A stretch of DNA of 6,113 bases from Dethiosulfatibacter sp. (GTDB lineage: Bacteria; Bacillota; Clostridia; Tissierellales; Dethiosulfatibacteraceae), in the NCBI GenBank assembly GCA_030591825.1, contig JAUVAG010000079.1:1-6113 (forward strand), written 5' to 3'. Made by a program: the position numbers and the translations under genes. The notes below the pieces were generated by a model. That model had not been told where the DNA came from, ran no database searches, and saw nothing but the letters and a program-made list of their open reading frames with translations. Of the stretch, positions 1-5,857 are shown piece after piece. Position 1 is the first letter of the stretch. Each line of letters opens with the position of its first letter.

Positions 1-96
1 CACAAACTGGTTCAGGACATCATAGGTGCATATGAAGAATTTGAAAAAAACAAGGATAGAGAGGAAAAGAGAATAAATGGAAATTCTAATAGATAA
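1..96 (+). CDS. phoH: PhoH-like ATPase, C-terminal end (partial)
   Basis: This is the last 31 codons of a gene that starts before the window; it ends at TAA 94-96. The visible tail begins HKLVQDIIGAYEEFEK and then becomes a charged, lysine- and glutamate-rich end. It resembles the end of PhoH-family proteins, where an arginine-histidine-x-leucine-valine-glutamine stretch is followed by an 'AYE' helix. PhoH proteins are cytoplasmic P-loop ATPases with a proposed RNA-related role and commonly lie just upstream of ybeY. The Walker motifs are outside the window, so the call rests on the short tail and the gene order. The stop codon lies 20 bases inside ybeY, which suggests translational coupling. 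The main alternative is the end of the HD-domain phosphohydrolase PgpH, which can also precede ybeY, but the tail fits PhoH better. Confidence 0.7.
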   Translation, partial: HKLVQDIIGAYEEFEKNKDREEKRINGNSNR

Positions 97-529
97 CAGG
101 ACTGAGGGATGGGAAATCAACCAGGATGAAATAAAGCTTATAGACACTGTTTGTGAGACAACCTTCAACCATTTGGGAGACAAGACAAATTTCGAGGTGA
201 GCATTTCTTTTGTTACAAACGAAGAAATAAGGGAGCTGAACAGAACATACAGAAACAAGGACTCTGCAACTGATGTATTGTCTTTCCCAATGGAAGAGGA
301 GTTCGAACTGGATTTTGAAAACACAATTCTAGGAGATGTGGTCATTTCAGTTGACAGAATAAGAGAGCAGGCGGAAGAATTTAAACACTCCTTCCAAAGG
401 GAACTGTCATACCTTTTAGTGCATTCCCTTCTTCATCTTTTGGGATTCGATCATATTGAGGAAGATGAAAAACTAGAGATGAGAAAAGAAGAAAAGGAAA
501 TAATGGACAAATTGAAAATATACAAATAG
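77..529 (+). CDS. ybeY: Endoribonuclease YbeY (rRNA maturation factor)
   Basis: A 150-residue protein, the usual length for YbeY (UPF0054), a cytoplasmic metal-dependent endoribonuclease involved in 16S rRNA 3'-end maturation and ribosome quality control. The zinc-binding signature HSLLHLLGFDH spans residues 116-126, with ligands H116, H120 and H126. The other family block, YRNKDSATDVLSFP at residues 58-71, contains R59, the counterpart of the conserved catalytic-site arginine of E. coli YbeY. The family's 'LGDVVIS' strand is at residues 85-91. The start is ATG 77; a purine-rich stretch with GAGG at 61-64 lies upstream at somewhat long spacing. The frame overlaps the phoH tail by 20 bases, so coupled translation is likely. 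Its co-location with era, another 30S assembly factor, is a widely conserved arrangement. Identification is secure. Confidence 0.96.
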   Translation: MEILIDNRTEGWEINQDEIKLIDTVCETTFNHLGDKTNFEVSISFVTNEEIRELNRTYRNKDSATDVLSFPMEEEFELDFENTILGDVVISVDRIREQAEEFKHSFQRELSYLLVHSLLHLLGFDHIEEDEKLEMRKEEKEIMDKLKIYK

Positions 530-541
530 ACTAAATGGCGT

Positions 542-547
542 AAGGAG
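542..547 (+). promoter_or_regulatory. Ribosome binding site of the DUF3048 lipoprotein gene
   Basis: AAGGAG lies five bases before ATG 553, a strong Shine-Dalgarno match. It sits in the 23-base gap after ybeY, which contains no hairpin or T-run, so the lipoprotein gene is probably transcribed with ybeY. It fixes ATG 553 as the start, which also gives a correct lipoprotein signal peptide. Confidence 0.85.
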
Positions 548-552
548 AAATT

Positions 553-1710
553 ATGCTTAGAAAACTTATTATTCTTATGATAATTGCATTGGTTGTAACT
601 TCATGCAGTCCAAAGGCTGATGAGCCGGACAAGGTTCAGGAAATTGAAAACGGTGAAGATGTGACTGGAGGAGAAGATTCAGAGGGCAATGAAGGAGATA
701 TTGACGATTCCGACAACAACGACTCTGTAGACAATCAGGATTCAGAAGGCGAAGACCAAGAGGATTCTTCAGATGAAGAAGACCAGGAAGATGAAGTTGT
801 CATGATTGATGGAGTAATTTCGCCCTTGAGCGGGATTCTCTTTGAAAGGGAACAGACTGAGAATAGACCTGTAAGTATAATGCTTGACAATCACCCATCG
901 GCAAGATGGCAGGCAGGAATTTCCAAGGCTGAGGTGGTTTACGAATGTGAGGTTGAATATCCATATACCAGATATATGGCGGTTTTCATGTGTGAAGCAC
1001 CAGAACATATTGGACCAGTAAGAAGCGCAAGACCTTATTACTTGAGATATGCCCTTGAATATGATTCTATGTATGTTCATGTAGGAGGAAGTCAGGAAGC
1101 CCTTGGTACTATTGTTGATTACAACATGGCTGATCTTGATGGACTAACAAGTGGCGAATTTTGGAGATACTACAAAACTGGAAAAGAGATTCCAAACAAT
1201 ATGTATACCGCTATGGAAAACATAAGGTCGGCACAGTCATACCTTAAATATAGACAGAGTGGAGATTTTGAAGGATTCAAGTTTAACGAAGAGCTTGCAG
1301 GACTGGATTCTCTTTATGGAGATGCAGTAGACTGTATTGACCTTAAGATTATTTACAACAAGTCATATGCTGTTGACTATGAATATAGCAGCGACGGAGA
1401 TTACAAACGCTATGTAAATGGAGAAAGGCAGCTTGACGAGTATTATGAAGAAAAAATCAATGCTGCAAATATTATAATACAGAAGGTAAACAAGGAAGTA
1501 GTGGATAATTACGGAAGAATTCATCTAAATACCGTTTCAGATGGAACAGGATATTTCATAACAGATGGAAAATGCATTGATATCACTTGGAAGAAGGATT
1601 CATACAGAAGCAAGACTATGTATCTGGATTCAAGAGATAATGAAATAACACTAAATCCTGGACAGACATGGATACAGGTGATTTCACAGAACTCATCGGT
1701 TGAATTCTAG
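553..1710 (+). CDS. DUF3048 (YerB-like) lipoprotein with acidic linker
   Basis: A 385-residue predicted lipoprotein. Residues 1-17 form a signal peptide (L, R, K, then a hydrophobic core), followed by the lipobox VTSC with lipidated C18, so the protein should be anchored on the outer face of the membrane. Residues 23-81 form a very acidic linker (30 Asp/Glu of 59, one Lys). The DUF3048 N-terminal domain begins near residue 88; family-like blocks are RPVSIMLDNHPSARWQAG (105-122), the E/Y-rich stretch to 145, and IGPVRSARPYY (153-163). The C-terminal DUF3048 domain covers roughly 250-380 and includes ITWKKDS (344-350) and the closing LNPGQTWIQV (367-376). The family prototype is B. subtilis YerB; its function is unknown, and I see no basis for an enzymatic assignment. 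The gene sits between ybeY and cdd, where B. subtilis has dgkA. A strong ribosome binding site precedes it, and cdd starts nine bases after its stop. Confidence 0.9.
   Translation: MLRKLIILMIIALVVTSCSPKADEPDKVQEIENGEDVTGGEDSEGNEGDIDDSDNNDSVDNQDSEGEDQEDSSDEEDQEDEVVMIDGVISPLSGILFEREQTENRPVSIMLDNHPSARWQAGISKAEVVYECEVEYPYTRYMAVFMCEAPEHIGPVRSARPYYLRYALEYDSMYVHVGGSQEALGTIVDYNMADLDGLTSGEFWRYYKTGKEIPNNMYTAMENIRSAQSYLKYRQSGDFEGFKFNEELAGLDSLYGDAVDCIDLKIIYNKSYAVDYEYSSDGDYKRYVNGERQLDEYYEEKINAANIIIQKVNKEVVDNYGRIHLNTVSDGTGYFITDGKCIDITWKKDSYRSKTMYLDSRDNEITLNPGQTWIQVISQNSSVEF
619..795 (+). repeat. Low-complexity acidic linker coding repeat (inside the DUF3048 gene)
   Basis: This stretch encodes lipoprotein residues 23-81, dominated by Glu, Asp, Ser, Gly and Asn. 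The pentapeptide EDQED occurs twice (residues 67-71 and 76-80) and DSEG also twice (42-45 as EDSEG, 63-66 as DSEG). The DNA is made of related GAA/GAT/GAC-rich units. It probably acts as an extended spacer holding the globular domains away from the lipid anchor through the cell wall. That function is inferred from composition and position. Confidence 0.75.
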
Positions 1711-1716
1711 GGAGGG
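1711..1716 (+). promoter_or_regulatory. Ribosome binding site of cdd
   Basis: GGAGGG begins directly after the TAG of the DUF3048 gene and lies three bases before ATG 1720. It is a strong Shine-Dalgarno match at slightly short spacing. The tight junction supports co-transcription and supports ATG 1720 as the start. Confidence 0.75.
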
Positions 1717-1719
1717 ACA

Positions 1720-2118
1720 ATGGAAGTAGTAAAACTAATAAAAATGGCTATTGAAGCAAGGGAAAAAGCCTATGTCCCATATTCTGGATTCAAGGTGGGC
1801 GCAGCAATATTGACAAAGGAAGGAAAAGTCTTTACTGGATGCAATATAGAATCGGCATCATATTCGCCTACTATCTGTGCAGAAAGAACGGCTTTAGCCA
1901 AGGCTGTATCAGAAGGGTACAGGGATATTGATACGGTAGTAGTTGTTGGAAGTTTTGAAAAGCTTTCTTATCCCTGTGGCGTTTGCAGACAGATGATCAG
2001 AGAATTTGGAGAAGATATTAAAATAATAGTGGCAAAGAGTACTGAAAAATACAAGGAATACACCATCAGGGAACTTCTCCCTGAAAGTTTTGGACCGGAG
2101 GATTTGGAAAATGAGTGA
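1720..2118 (+). CDS. cdd: Cytidine deaminase (homotetrameric type)
   Basis: A 132-residue protein, the length of the short homotetrameric cytidine deaminases. It hydrolyses cytidine and deoxycytidine to uridine and deoxyuridine plus ammonia in cytoplasmic pyrimidine salvage. Visible active-site features are FKVGAA (24-29), the nucleoside-binding segment GCNIESAS (40-47), the catalytic CAE (C53-A54-E55, with E55 as the proton shuttle) and PCGVC (85-89). The zinc ligands are therefore C53, C86 and C89, the all-cysteine arrangement typical of the tetrameric class. The C-terminus LLPESFGPEDL is also typical of the family. The gene ends eight bases inside era, which implies translational coupling. 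Next to era it occupies its standard Firmicutes position. Identification is secure. Confidence 0.97.
   Translation: MEVVKLIKMAIEAREKAYVPYSGFKVGAAILTKEGKVFTGCNIESASYSPTICAERTALAKAVSEGYRDIDTVVVVGSFEKLSYPCGVCRQMIREFGEDIKIIVAKSTEKYKEYTIRELLPESFGPEDLENE
2097..2101 (+). promoter_or_regulatory. Ribosome binding site that sets the era start
   Basis: GGAGG within the last codons of cdd lies nine bases before ATG 2111. It decides between a TTG at 2090, which would add seven residues unlike Era, and ATG 2111, which gives a normal Era N-terminus (MSEFKSGFVTVVGRPNVGKS). The TTG at 2090 lies upstream of this site and has no support. Confidence 0.85.
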
Positions 2119-3001
2119 GTTTAAATCAGGATTTGTAACAGTAGTAGGAAGACCCAATGTAGGGAAATCCACTTTAATCAACTATATGGTAGGCGAGAAG
2201 ATAGTAATAACGTCAGACAAGCCACAGACTACCAGGAATAAGATAAGGGCTGTATACACCGATAAGGAAGCCCAGATAGTATTCATAGATACACCGGGTA
2301 TACACAAAGGCAAAAGCAAGCTTAGTAACTTCATGAAGTCAGAAATAGACGGTGCATTGGAGGATATGGATGTTCTCATATTCATCACAGATGAGAAGAA
2401 CAAGCTTGGACCTGGAGACAAATATATAATAGAAAAGGTTAAGGATATGGCAATACCTAAGATTGCCTTGGTTAATAAATCAGACATGTACAAGGACAAT
2501 TTTTCTGTAGCAGAAGAAATAAAAGAAATGAATATATTTAATGATGTAATAAGGATTTCTGCTACGACAGGTAAGAATATATACAGGATTGTTGATTTTA
2601 TAAAGGAAAACATCAGTGAAGGACCACAGTATTTCCCTGAAGACTATATAACGGACAGGCCTGAATGGTTTGTCATTTCAGAATTAATAAGGGAAAAGGC
2701 ATTGCTTGAGCTTGAAGATGAAGTGCCGCACGGCGTGGGTATAATGATAGATAAAATCGAAGAGAGAAAAAATAAAAACATGATAGATGTTTATGCAGTT
2801 ATTCTTTGTGAGAGGAAATCCCATAAGGGAATTATAATCGGCAAGGGTGGAAGCAAGCTGACTACCATAGGTAGAAAAGCAAGACTTGATATTGAAAGAC
2901 TTCTTGGAACCAAGGTATATCTAAATCTTTGGGTGAAGATCGATAAGAATTGGAGAGACAATGAAAGGACGCTTAAGGAACTTGGATACAAGAACTGGTA
3001 A
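2111..3001 (+). CDS. era: GTPase Era (30S ribosome assembly)
   Basis: A 296-residue Era, close to the usual 300. It is an essential GTPase that binds the 3' end of 16S rRNA and helps late 30S subunit assembly. All G motifs are present: G1 P-loop GRPNVGKS (13-20), G2 around PQTTRNKI (38-45), G3 DTPG (60-63), G4 NKSD (122-125) and G5 SAT (150-152). The C-terminal type-II KH domain carries the RNA-binding GxxG loop as GKGG (244-247) within HKGIIIGKGGSKL. The family hallmark EVPHGVGI is at 204-211. The start is ATG 2111 rather than an in-frame TTG 21 bases upstream, because the ribosome binding site at 2097-2101 serves the ATG. It overlaps cdd by eight bases (ATGAGTGA). RecO starts seven bases after its stop, in the same frame. 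Identification is secure. Confidence 0.98.
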   Translation: MSEFKSGFVTVVGRPNVGKSTLINYMVGEKIVITSDKPQTTRNKIRAVYTDKEAQIVFIDTPGIHKGKSKLSNFMKSEIDGALEDMDVLIFITDEKNKLGPGDKYIIEKVKDMAIPKIALVNKSDMYKDNFSVAEEIKEMNIFNDVIRISATTGKNIYRIVDFIKENISEGPQYFPEDYITDRPEWFVISELIREKALLELEDEVPHGVGIMIDKIEERKNKNMIDVYAVILCERKSHKGIIIGKGGSKLTTIGRKARLDIERLLGTKVYLNLWVKIDKNWRDNERTLKELGYKNW

Positions 3002-3007
3002 TTAGAT

Positions 3008-3745
3008 ATGTCTGCTAGTAATGAAATAATAATACTTAAAGAAGTCAAGTATAAAGATAACGACAAGATACTCCACTGTTTCAGCAGAAGTATGGGTAAG
3101 ATTACTGTAATGGCTAAAAATTCCAGAAAAACAAATAGTAAGAACTTGTCACTTACCCAGACTTTAAGCCATATTTCTGTTGAGCTGTATAAAGGAAAGG
3201 GCATGTATAGTCTGTCAGATGGAGAAGTATTAAACAGTTTCTATAGTTTGAAGAATGACTACGATGGATTCGTCTATTCAAGCTATATCGTTGAAATACT
3301 AAATCATGTACTTCAGGAAAATGAGAATTATTCAAAAGTATTCGATATGACTGTAAAACTCTTCACTATGCTGTCTGAATCCGCTGAAAACATTGAAGTT
3401 CTTATAGCTGCCTATGAAATCAAGCTTGTAAGCATACTTGGATTCAAGCCCTGGCTTGAGTCGTGTATATCCTGTGGAAGGGAAGATGGGAAATACGCCT
3501 TTTCTATTCCTGAAGGAGGACTCGTTTGCTGTAACTGTCGTGAAAAAGGACAAAATTATGTCTATCTCAACAGCGGTGATATTGATTGTTTGAAGCTTCT
3601 TCTCTTGTCAAGGTTTGATGATATGGGGAAAGTGGATATTTGTAGTGAAAAGATGTTGAAGCTCATAGGATTTTATTTCAGGCACCACATTGGGAAAAAT
3701 AATTTCAAATCCCTAAAACTTCTTGGAGGTAATGGTAATGTTTGA
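3008..3745 (+). CDS. recO: DNA repair protein RecO
   Basis: A 245-residue RecO, normal length. RecO works with RecR (and RecF) to load RecA on SSB-coated single-stranded DNA and to anneal strands during gap and double-strand break repair. The N-terminal OB-fold region (about 1-80) opens with IIILKEVKYKDNDKIL, the usual RecO start where the glycine-poor strand leads into 'DxDKIL'. A helical C-terminal region follows and contains a four-cysteine zinc site: C153 and C156 (CISC), with C174 or C175 and C177 (GLVCCNC). ATG 3008 is the only credible start: the era stop at 2999-3001 is in the same frame just upstream and no other in-frame start matches the family N-terminus. No good Shine-Dalgarno sequence precedes it, so translation may depend on ribosomes finishing era. 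It overlaps the next gene by eight bases. Confidence 0.95.
   Translation: MSASNEIIILKEVKYKDNDKILHCFSRSMGKITVMAKNSRKTNSKNLSLTQTLSHISVELYKGKGMYSLSDGEVLNSFYSLKNDYDGFVYSSYIVEILNHVLQENENYSKVFDMTVKLFTMLSESAENIEVLIAAYEIKLVSILGFKPWLESCISCGREDGKYAFSIPEGGLVCCNCREKGQNYVYLNSGDIDCLKLLLLSRFDDMGKVDICSEKMLKLIGFYFRHHIGKNNFKSLKLLGGNGNV
3725..3729 (+). promoter_or_regulatory. Ribosome binding site that sets the DUF4342 gene start
   Basis: GGAGG within the end of recO is eight bases before ATG 3738 but only two bases before ATG 3732, and it overlaps the region of a TTG at 3723. Spacing therefore selects ATG 3738. Confidence 0.8.
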
Positions 3746-4202
3746 TGATCTAAAAAAAGTTGATGAAATAATAAAGAGAACAAACTGCGGATATGAAGAG
3801 GCGAGAGAGGCTCTTCTTAAAAGTGAAGGCGACCTTTTAGGTGCAATAATAGATGTTGAAAGAAAAAAATCCACTGAAGAGAAATTAAAAGCGAAAAGCG
3901 AAGATGTCATTGAGGAAATCAAAAAGGCAATAGTGGATGCAAATGCGGCAAAACTTGTTGTTAAAAAGGGTGATGAAACACTTATAAACATTCCAGTTTC
4001 TGCAGGTATAATTGGGGCAGTTTTAGCACCGCTCTTCAGTGTTGCGGGAATTACTGCAGCCATGGTAAGCAACTATGAGTTTGATGTCTATACAAAAGAT
4101 GGCAAACAAATAAACCTGAACAACAAACTTGAAGAATCGTTGAGCAAAATTGATAAATCCATAAGCAAAATTAAAGATGAACTTAATATGAAAAAAAAGT
4201 AA
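3738..4202 (+). CDS. DUF4342 domain protein with EF-Ts/UBA-like N-terminus
   Basis: A 154-residue protein of unknown function. Residues 3-42 resemble the UBA/TS-N fold found at the start of EF-Ts and in NAC: VDEIIKRTNCGYEEARE (8-24) then ALLKSEGDLLGAII (25-38), with the characteristic RT-x-G and GD positions. A charged helical linker (43-68) follows, then the DUF4342 part: KLVVKKGDETLINIPVSAG (72-90) continuing into a hydrophobic, glycine- and alanine-rich segment to about residue 111, possibly membrane-interacting. The end is polar with a predicted helix (130-154, KID/KIK spacing suggesting a coiled coil) and a lysine-rich tail. The start is chosen from the ribosome binding site at 3725-3729. 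It overlaps recO by eight bases (ATGTTTGA) and is the last gene before the glyS leader. A link to translation or nascent chains is only suggested by the fold and the neighbours. Confidence 0.85.
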   Translation: MFDDLKKVDEIIKRTNCGYEEAREALLKSEGDLLGAIIDVERKKSTEEKLKAKSEDVIEEIKKAIVDANAAKLVVKKGDETLINIPVSAGIIGAVLAPLFSVAGITAAMVSNYEFDVYTKDGKQINLNNKLEESLSKIDKSISKIKDELNMKKK

Positions 4203-4210
4203 ATATTATG

Positions 4211-4239
4211 TTGACATATGGTGTCTATGGTGATAAGTT
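4211..4239 (+). promoter_or_regulatory. Likely sigma-A promoter for the glyS T-box transcript
   Basis: A perfect -35 hexamer TTGACA (4211-4216) is followed, after 17 bases, by TAAGTT (4234-4239) as a weaker -10. A TG one base upstream of the hexamer (4231-4232) forms an extended -10 element. Transcription would start near 4245-4247, just before Stem I of the T-box at about 4255. There is no terminator between the DUF4342 gene and this site, so read-through from the upstream operon could also reach the leader. Confidence 0.6.
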
Positions 4240-4337
4240 ATTATTAAAATTAAAGTGCTATGATGGAAGATAATATCTGATTGAGCAATCAAGAGATTTA
4301 GGGATGGTGAGAACCTAATTTGCAAGATTATGAGAAT

Positions 4338-4340
4338 GGA
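4338..4340 (+). promoter_or_regulatory. T-box specifier codon GGA (Gly)
   Basis: GGA sits on the 3' side of the specifier loop, followed by a purine (G4341) and then by the TTCC strand that pairs with GGAA 4265-4268. It would pair with a UCC anticodon. This is the position expected for a specifier, and the amino acid agrees with the downstream gene. Confidence 0.8.
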
Positions 4341-4381
4341 GTTCCTGAGCATATTCTACTGAGAGGACATTTATGTCAAGT

Positions 4382-4413
4382 AGGGTGGAACCGCGGAATT
4401 TAATTTCGTCCCT
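4382..4413 (+). promoter_or_regulatory. T-box sequence and antiterminator
   Basis: The conserved T-box sequence AGGGTGGAACCGCG occupies 4382-4395. In the antiterminator AGGG 4382-4385 pairs with CCCT 4410-4413, and CGGAA 4394-4398 pairs with TTTCG 4404-4408 (one G-T wobble), leaving the TGGAACC bulge that takes the tRNA acceptor end. The CGTCCC strand is shared with the terminator, so the two folds exclude each other. Confidence 0.93.
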
Positions 4414-4440
4414 ATACAAGGGACGAATTTTTTTATTTTT
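4405..4440 (+). terminator. Regulated intrinsic terminator of the glyS T-box
   Basis: An eight-base-pair stem, TTCGTCCC 4405-4412 with GGGACGAA 4420-4427, closes a seven-base loop (TATACAA) and is followed by seven T, an A and five or more T. This is a typical intrinsic terminator. It competes with the antiterminator for CGTCCC, so it forms when tRNA-Gly is charged. Confidence 0.93.
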
Positions 4441-4456
4441 TGAAAGGATGGATAAT

Positions 4457-5857
4457 ATGGCAAAGAAAAAAGAAAAAAGCAAGTTGGAAAAACTGGTTTC
4501 GTTATCAAAGAGCAGAGGAATAATATTCCCAGGTTCTGAAATATACGGAGGATTGGCAAATACTTGGGATTACGGTCCCGTTGGTGTTGAAATCAAGAAC
4601 AACGTTAAAAAAGCATGGTGGAACAAATTCATCCAAGCTAACGAGCACAATGTAGGACTTGATTCTGCAATACTTATGAACCCACAAACATGGGTGGCGT
4701 CAGGTCATGTTGGAGGATTCAACGATCCTCTTATGGATTGTAAGAACTGCAATTCCAGATTCAGAGCTGACAAGCTTATAGAAGACTATTTTATGGCACA
4801 GGGTGACTTGGATACAGTAGTAGATGGATGGTCAAATGAACAAATGGAGAAATTCATAGAGGAAAAAGGCGTCAAATGTCCTGACTGCGGAAAGCATGAC
4901 TTTACCAATATCAGACAGTTCAACCTTATGTTCAAGACATTCCAGGGAGTTACTGAAGATTCACAGTCGGAAATATTCCTTAGACCAGAAACAGCACAGG
5001 GAATATTTGTAAACTTTAAAAATGTTGTACGTTCATCAAGAAAAAAAATTCCTTTTGGAATAGGACAAATAGGTAAATCCTTTAGAAATGAAATTACACC
5101 TGGAAACTTTACATTCAGAACAAGGGAGTTTGAGCAGATGGAACTTGAGTTTTTCTGCAAGCCAGGCGAAGATCTTGAGTGGTACAACTACTGGAAGGAA
5201 TATTGCATGAATTGGCTTCTTTCTCTTGGAATGACAGATGCGAATGTAAGATTCAGAGATCACGATGATGAAGAGCTTTCTCACTATAGTAATGCAACTT
5301 CTGACATAGAGTATTTGTTCCCGTTTGGATGGGGAGAGCTATGGGGAATAGCTGACAGAACAGACTTCGACTTGAAACAGCATCAGGAAGTTTCAGGAGA
5401 AGATATGAAATATACAGATCCTATTACAAATGAAAAATACTTGCCTTACTGTATAGAGCCTTCACTAGGTGTCGACAGAGTAATGCTTGCATTCCTAATC
5501 GATGCATACAACGAGGAAATTCTTGAAGATGGAAGCGAAAGACTTGTAATGAAGCTTCATCCTGCACTTTCTGCATTCAAGGCGGCAGTATTCCCTCTTA
5601 CAAAAAAGTTGAGAGAACCTGCAATGGAAGTATTCAATGAACTGTCATCTTTCGTAGCTGTAGATTATGACGAGTCAGGAAGTATTGGAAAGAGATACAG
5701 AAGACATGATGAAATTGGAACACCTTTTTGTATAACATTTGACTATGATTCACTTGAAGATAAATGTGTTACAATAAGAGACAGAGACACAATGGAGCAA
5801 AAAAGAATCAAAATTGAAGAATTGACTCATTACATACTTAAACACCTAACATTCTAA
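4457..5857 (+). CDS. glyS: Glycyl-tRNA synthetase, single-chain (alpha2, archaeal/eukaryotic-like) type
   Basis: A 466-residue class II synthetase that charges tRNA-Gly, of the homodimeric single-chain type rather than the two-gene GlyQ/GlyS type. Early hallmarks are [14 protein letters not shown] (19-32) and TWDYGPVG (36-43). A four-cysteine zinc-site candidate is formed by C95-x2-C98 and C141-x2-C144. The stretch [13 protein letters not shown] (175-187) belongs to the catalytic core; motif 2 is [17 protein letters not shown] (209-225) and motif 3 is EPSLGVDR (334-341). The anticodon-binding domain follows from about residue 367 ([15 protein letters not shown]) to the end. The start is ATG 4457, with AAGGA 4444-4448 eight bases upstream. 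An in-frame ATG at 4373 lies inside the T-box before the terminator and ATG 4448 overlaps the ribosome binding site, so both are rejected. Expression should follow glycine-tRNA charging through the upstream T-box. Confidence 0.97.
   Translation: MAKKKEKSKLEKLVSLSKSRGIIFPGSEIYGGLANTWDYGPVGVEIKNNVKKAWWNKFIQANEHNVGLDSAILMNPQTWVASGHVGGFNDPLMDCKNCNSRFRADKLIEDYFMAQGDLDTVVDGWSNEQMEKFIEEKGVKCPDCGKHDFTNIRQFNLMFKTFQGVTEDSQSEIFLRPETAQGIFVNFKNVVRSSRKKIPFGIGQIGKSFRNEITPGNFTFRTREFEQMELEFFCKPGEDLEWYNYWKEYCMNWLLSLGMTDANVRFRDHDDEELSHYSNATSDIEYLFPFGWGELWGIADRTDFDLKQHQEVSGEDMKYTDPITNEKYLPYCIEPSLGVDRVMLAFLIDAYNEEILEDGSERLVMKLHPALSAFKAAVFPLTKKLREPAMEVFNELSSFVAVDYDESGSIGKRYRRHDEIGTPFCITFDYDSLEDKCVTIRDRDTMEQKRIKIEELTHYILKHLTF

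Larger units (their letters stand above)
4247..4440 (+). ncRNA. T-box riboswitch leader, tRNA-Gly specific
   Basis: A leader that senses uncharged tRNA-Gly and then blocks the terminator ahead of glyS. Stem I can be folded by hand: TGCT 4256-4259 with AGCA 4348-4351; a kink-turn-like internal loop (ATGAT 4260-4264 opposite TG 4346-4347); GGAA 4265-4268 with TTCC 4342-4345; GCAA 4285-4288 with TTGC 4320-4323; the AG-bulge region AAGAG 4291-4295; and TTAGG 4298-4302 with CCTAA 4314-4318 around the distal loop GATGGTGAGAA. The specifier codon is GGA 4338-4340, one purine before the TTCC strand. Stem III follows almost at once (TACT 4357-4360 with AGTA 4379-4382, inner GACA/TGTC), so Stem II is absent, as is usual for glycine T-boxes. 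The bulge TGGA 4386-4389 is complementary to a UCCA tRNA end, matching the U73 discriminator of bacterial tRNA-Gly. The 5' end is estimated from the promoter. Confidence 0.95.

Noticed and set aside
2090..2110. TTG at 2090 as the era start
   Set aside because: It lies upstream of the GGAGG at 2097-2101, which is correctly spaced for ATG 2111, and the seven extra residues do not resemble Era.
2182..3204. Long reverse-strand open frames opposite era and the start of recO (143 and 137 codons)
   Set aside because: They lie fully antisense to well-identified genes, have hydrophobic low-information translations that mirror the forward codons and lack ribosome binding sites.
3723..3737. TTG 3723 or ATG 3732 as the start of the DUF4342 gene
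   Set aside because: The TTG precedes the GGAGG at 3725-3729, and ATG 3732 is only two bases from it. ATG 3738 has proper spacing and gives the expected domain start.
4373..4456. In-frame upstream extension of glyS beginning at ATG 4373 (28 extra residues)
   Set aside because: The stretch covers the T-box sequence and the terminator hairpin, its translation is unlike any GlyRS N-terminus, and there is a good ribosome binding site for ATG 4457. ATG 4448 overlaps that site.
4203..4456. A small protein gene or a mobile element boundary in the gap before glyS
   Set aside because: The gap is fully explained by a promoter, a T-box leader and the glyS ribosome binding site. No inverted terminal repeats or target duplications were seen.
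3713..5284. Reverse-strand open frames opposite the DUF4342 gene and glyS
   Set aside because: They are shadows of strongly supported forward genes, with no recognisable domain and no start signals.
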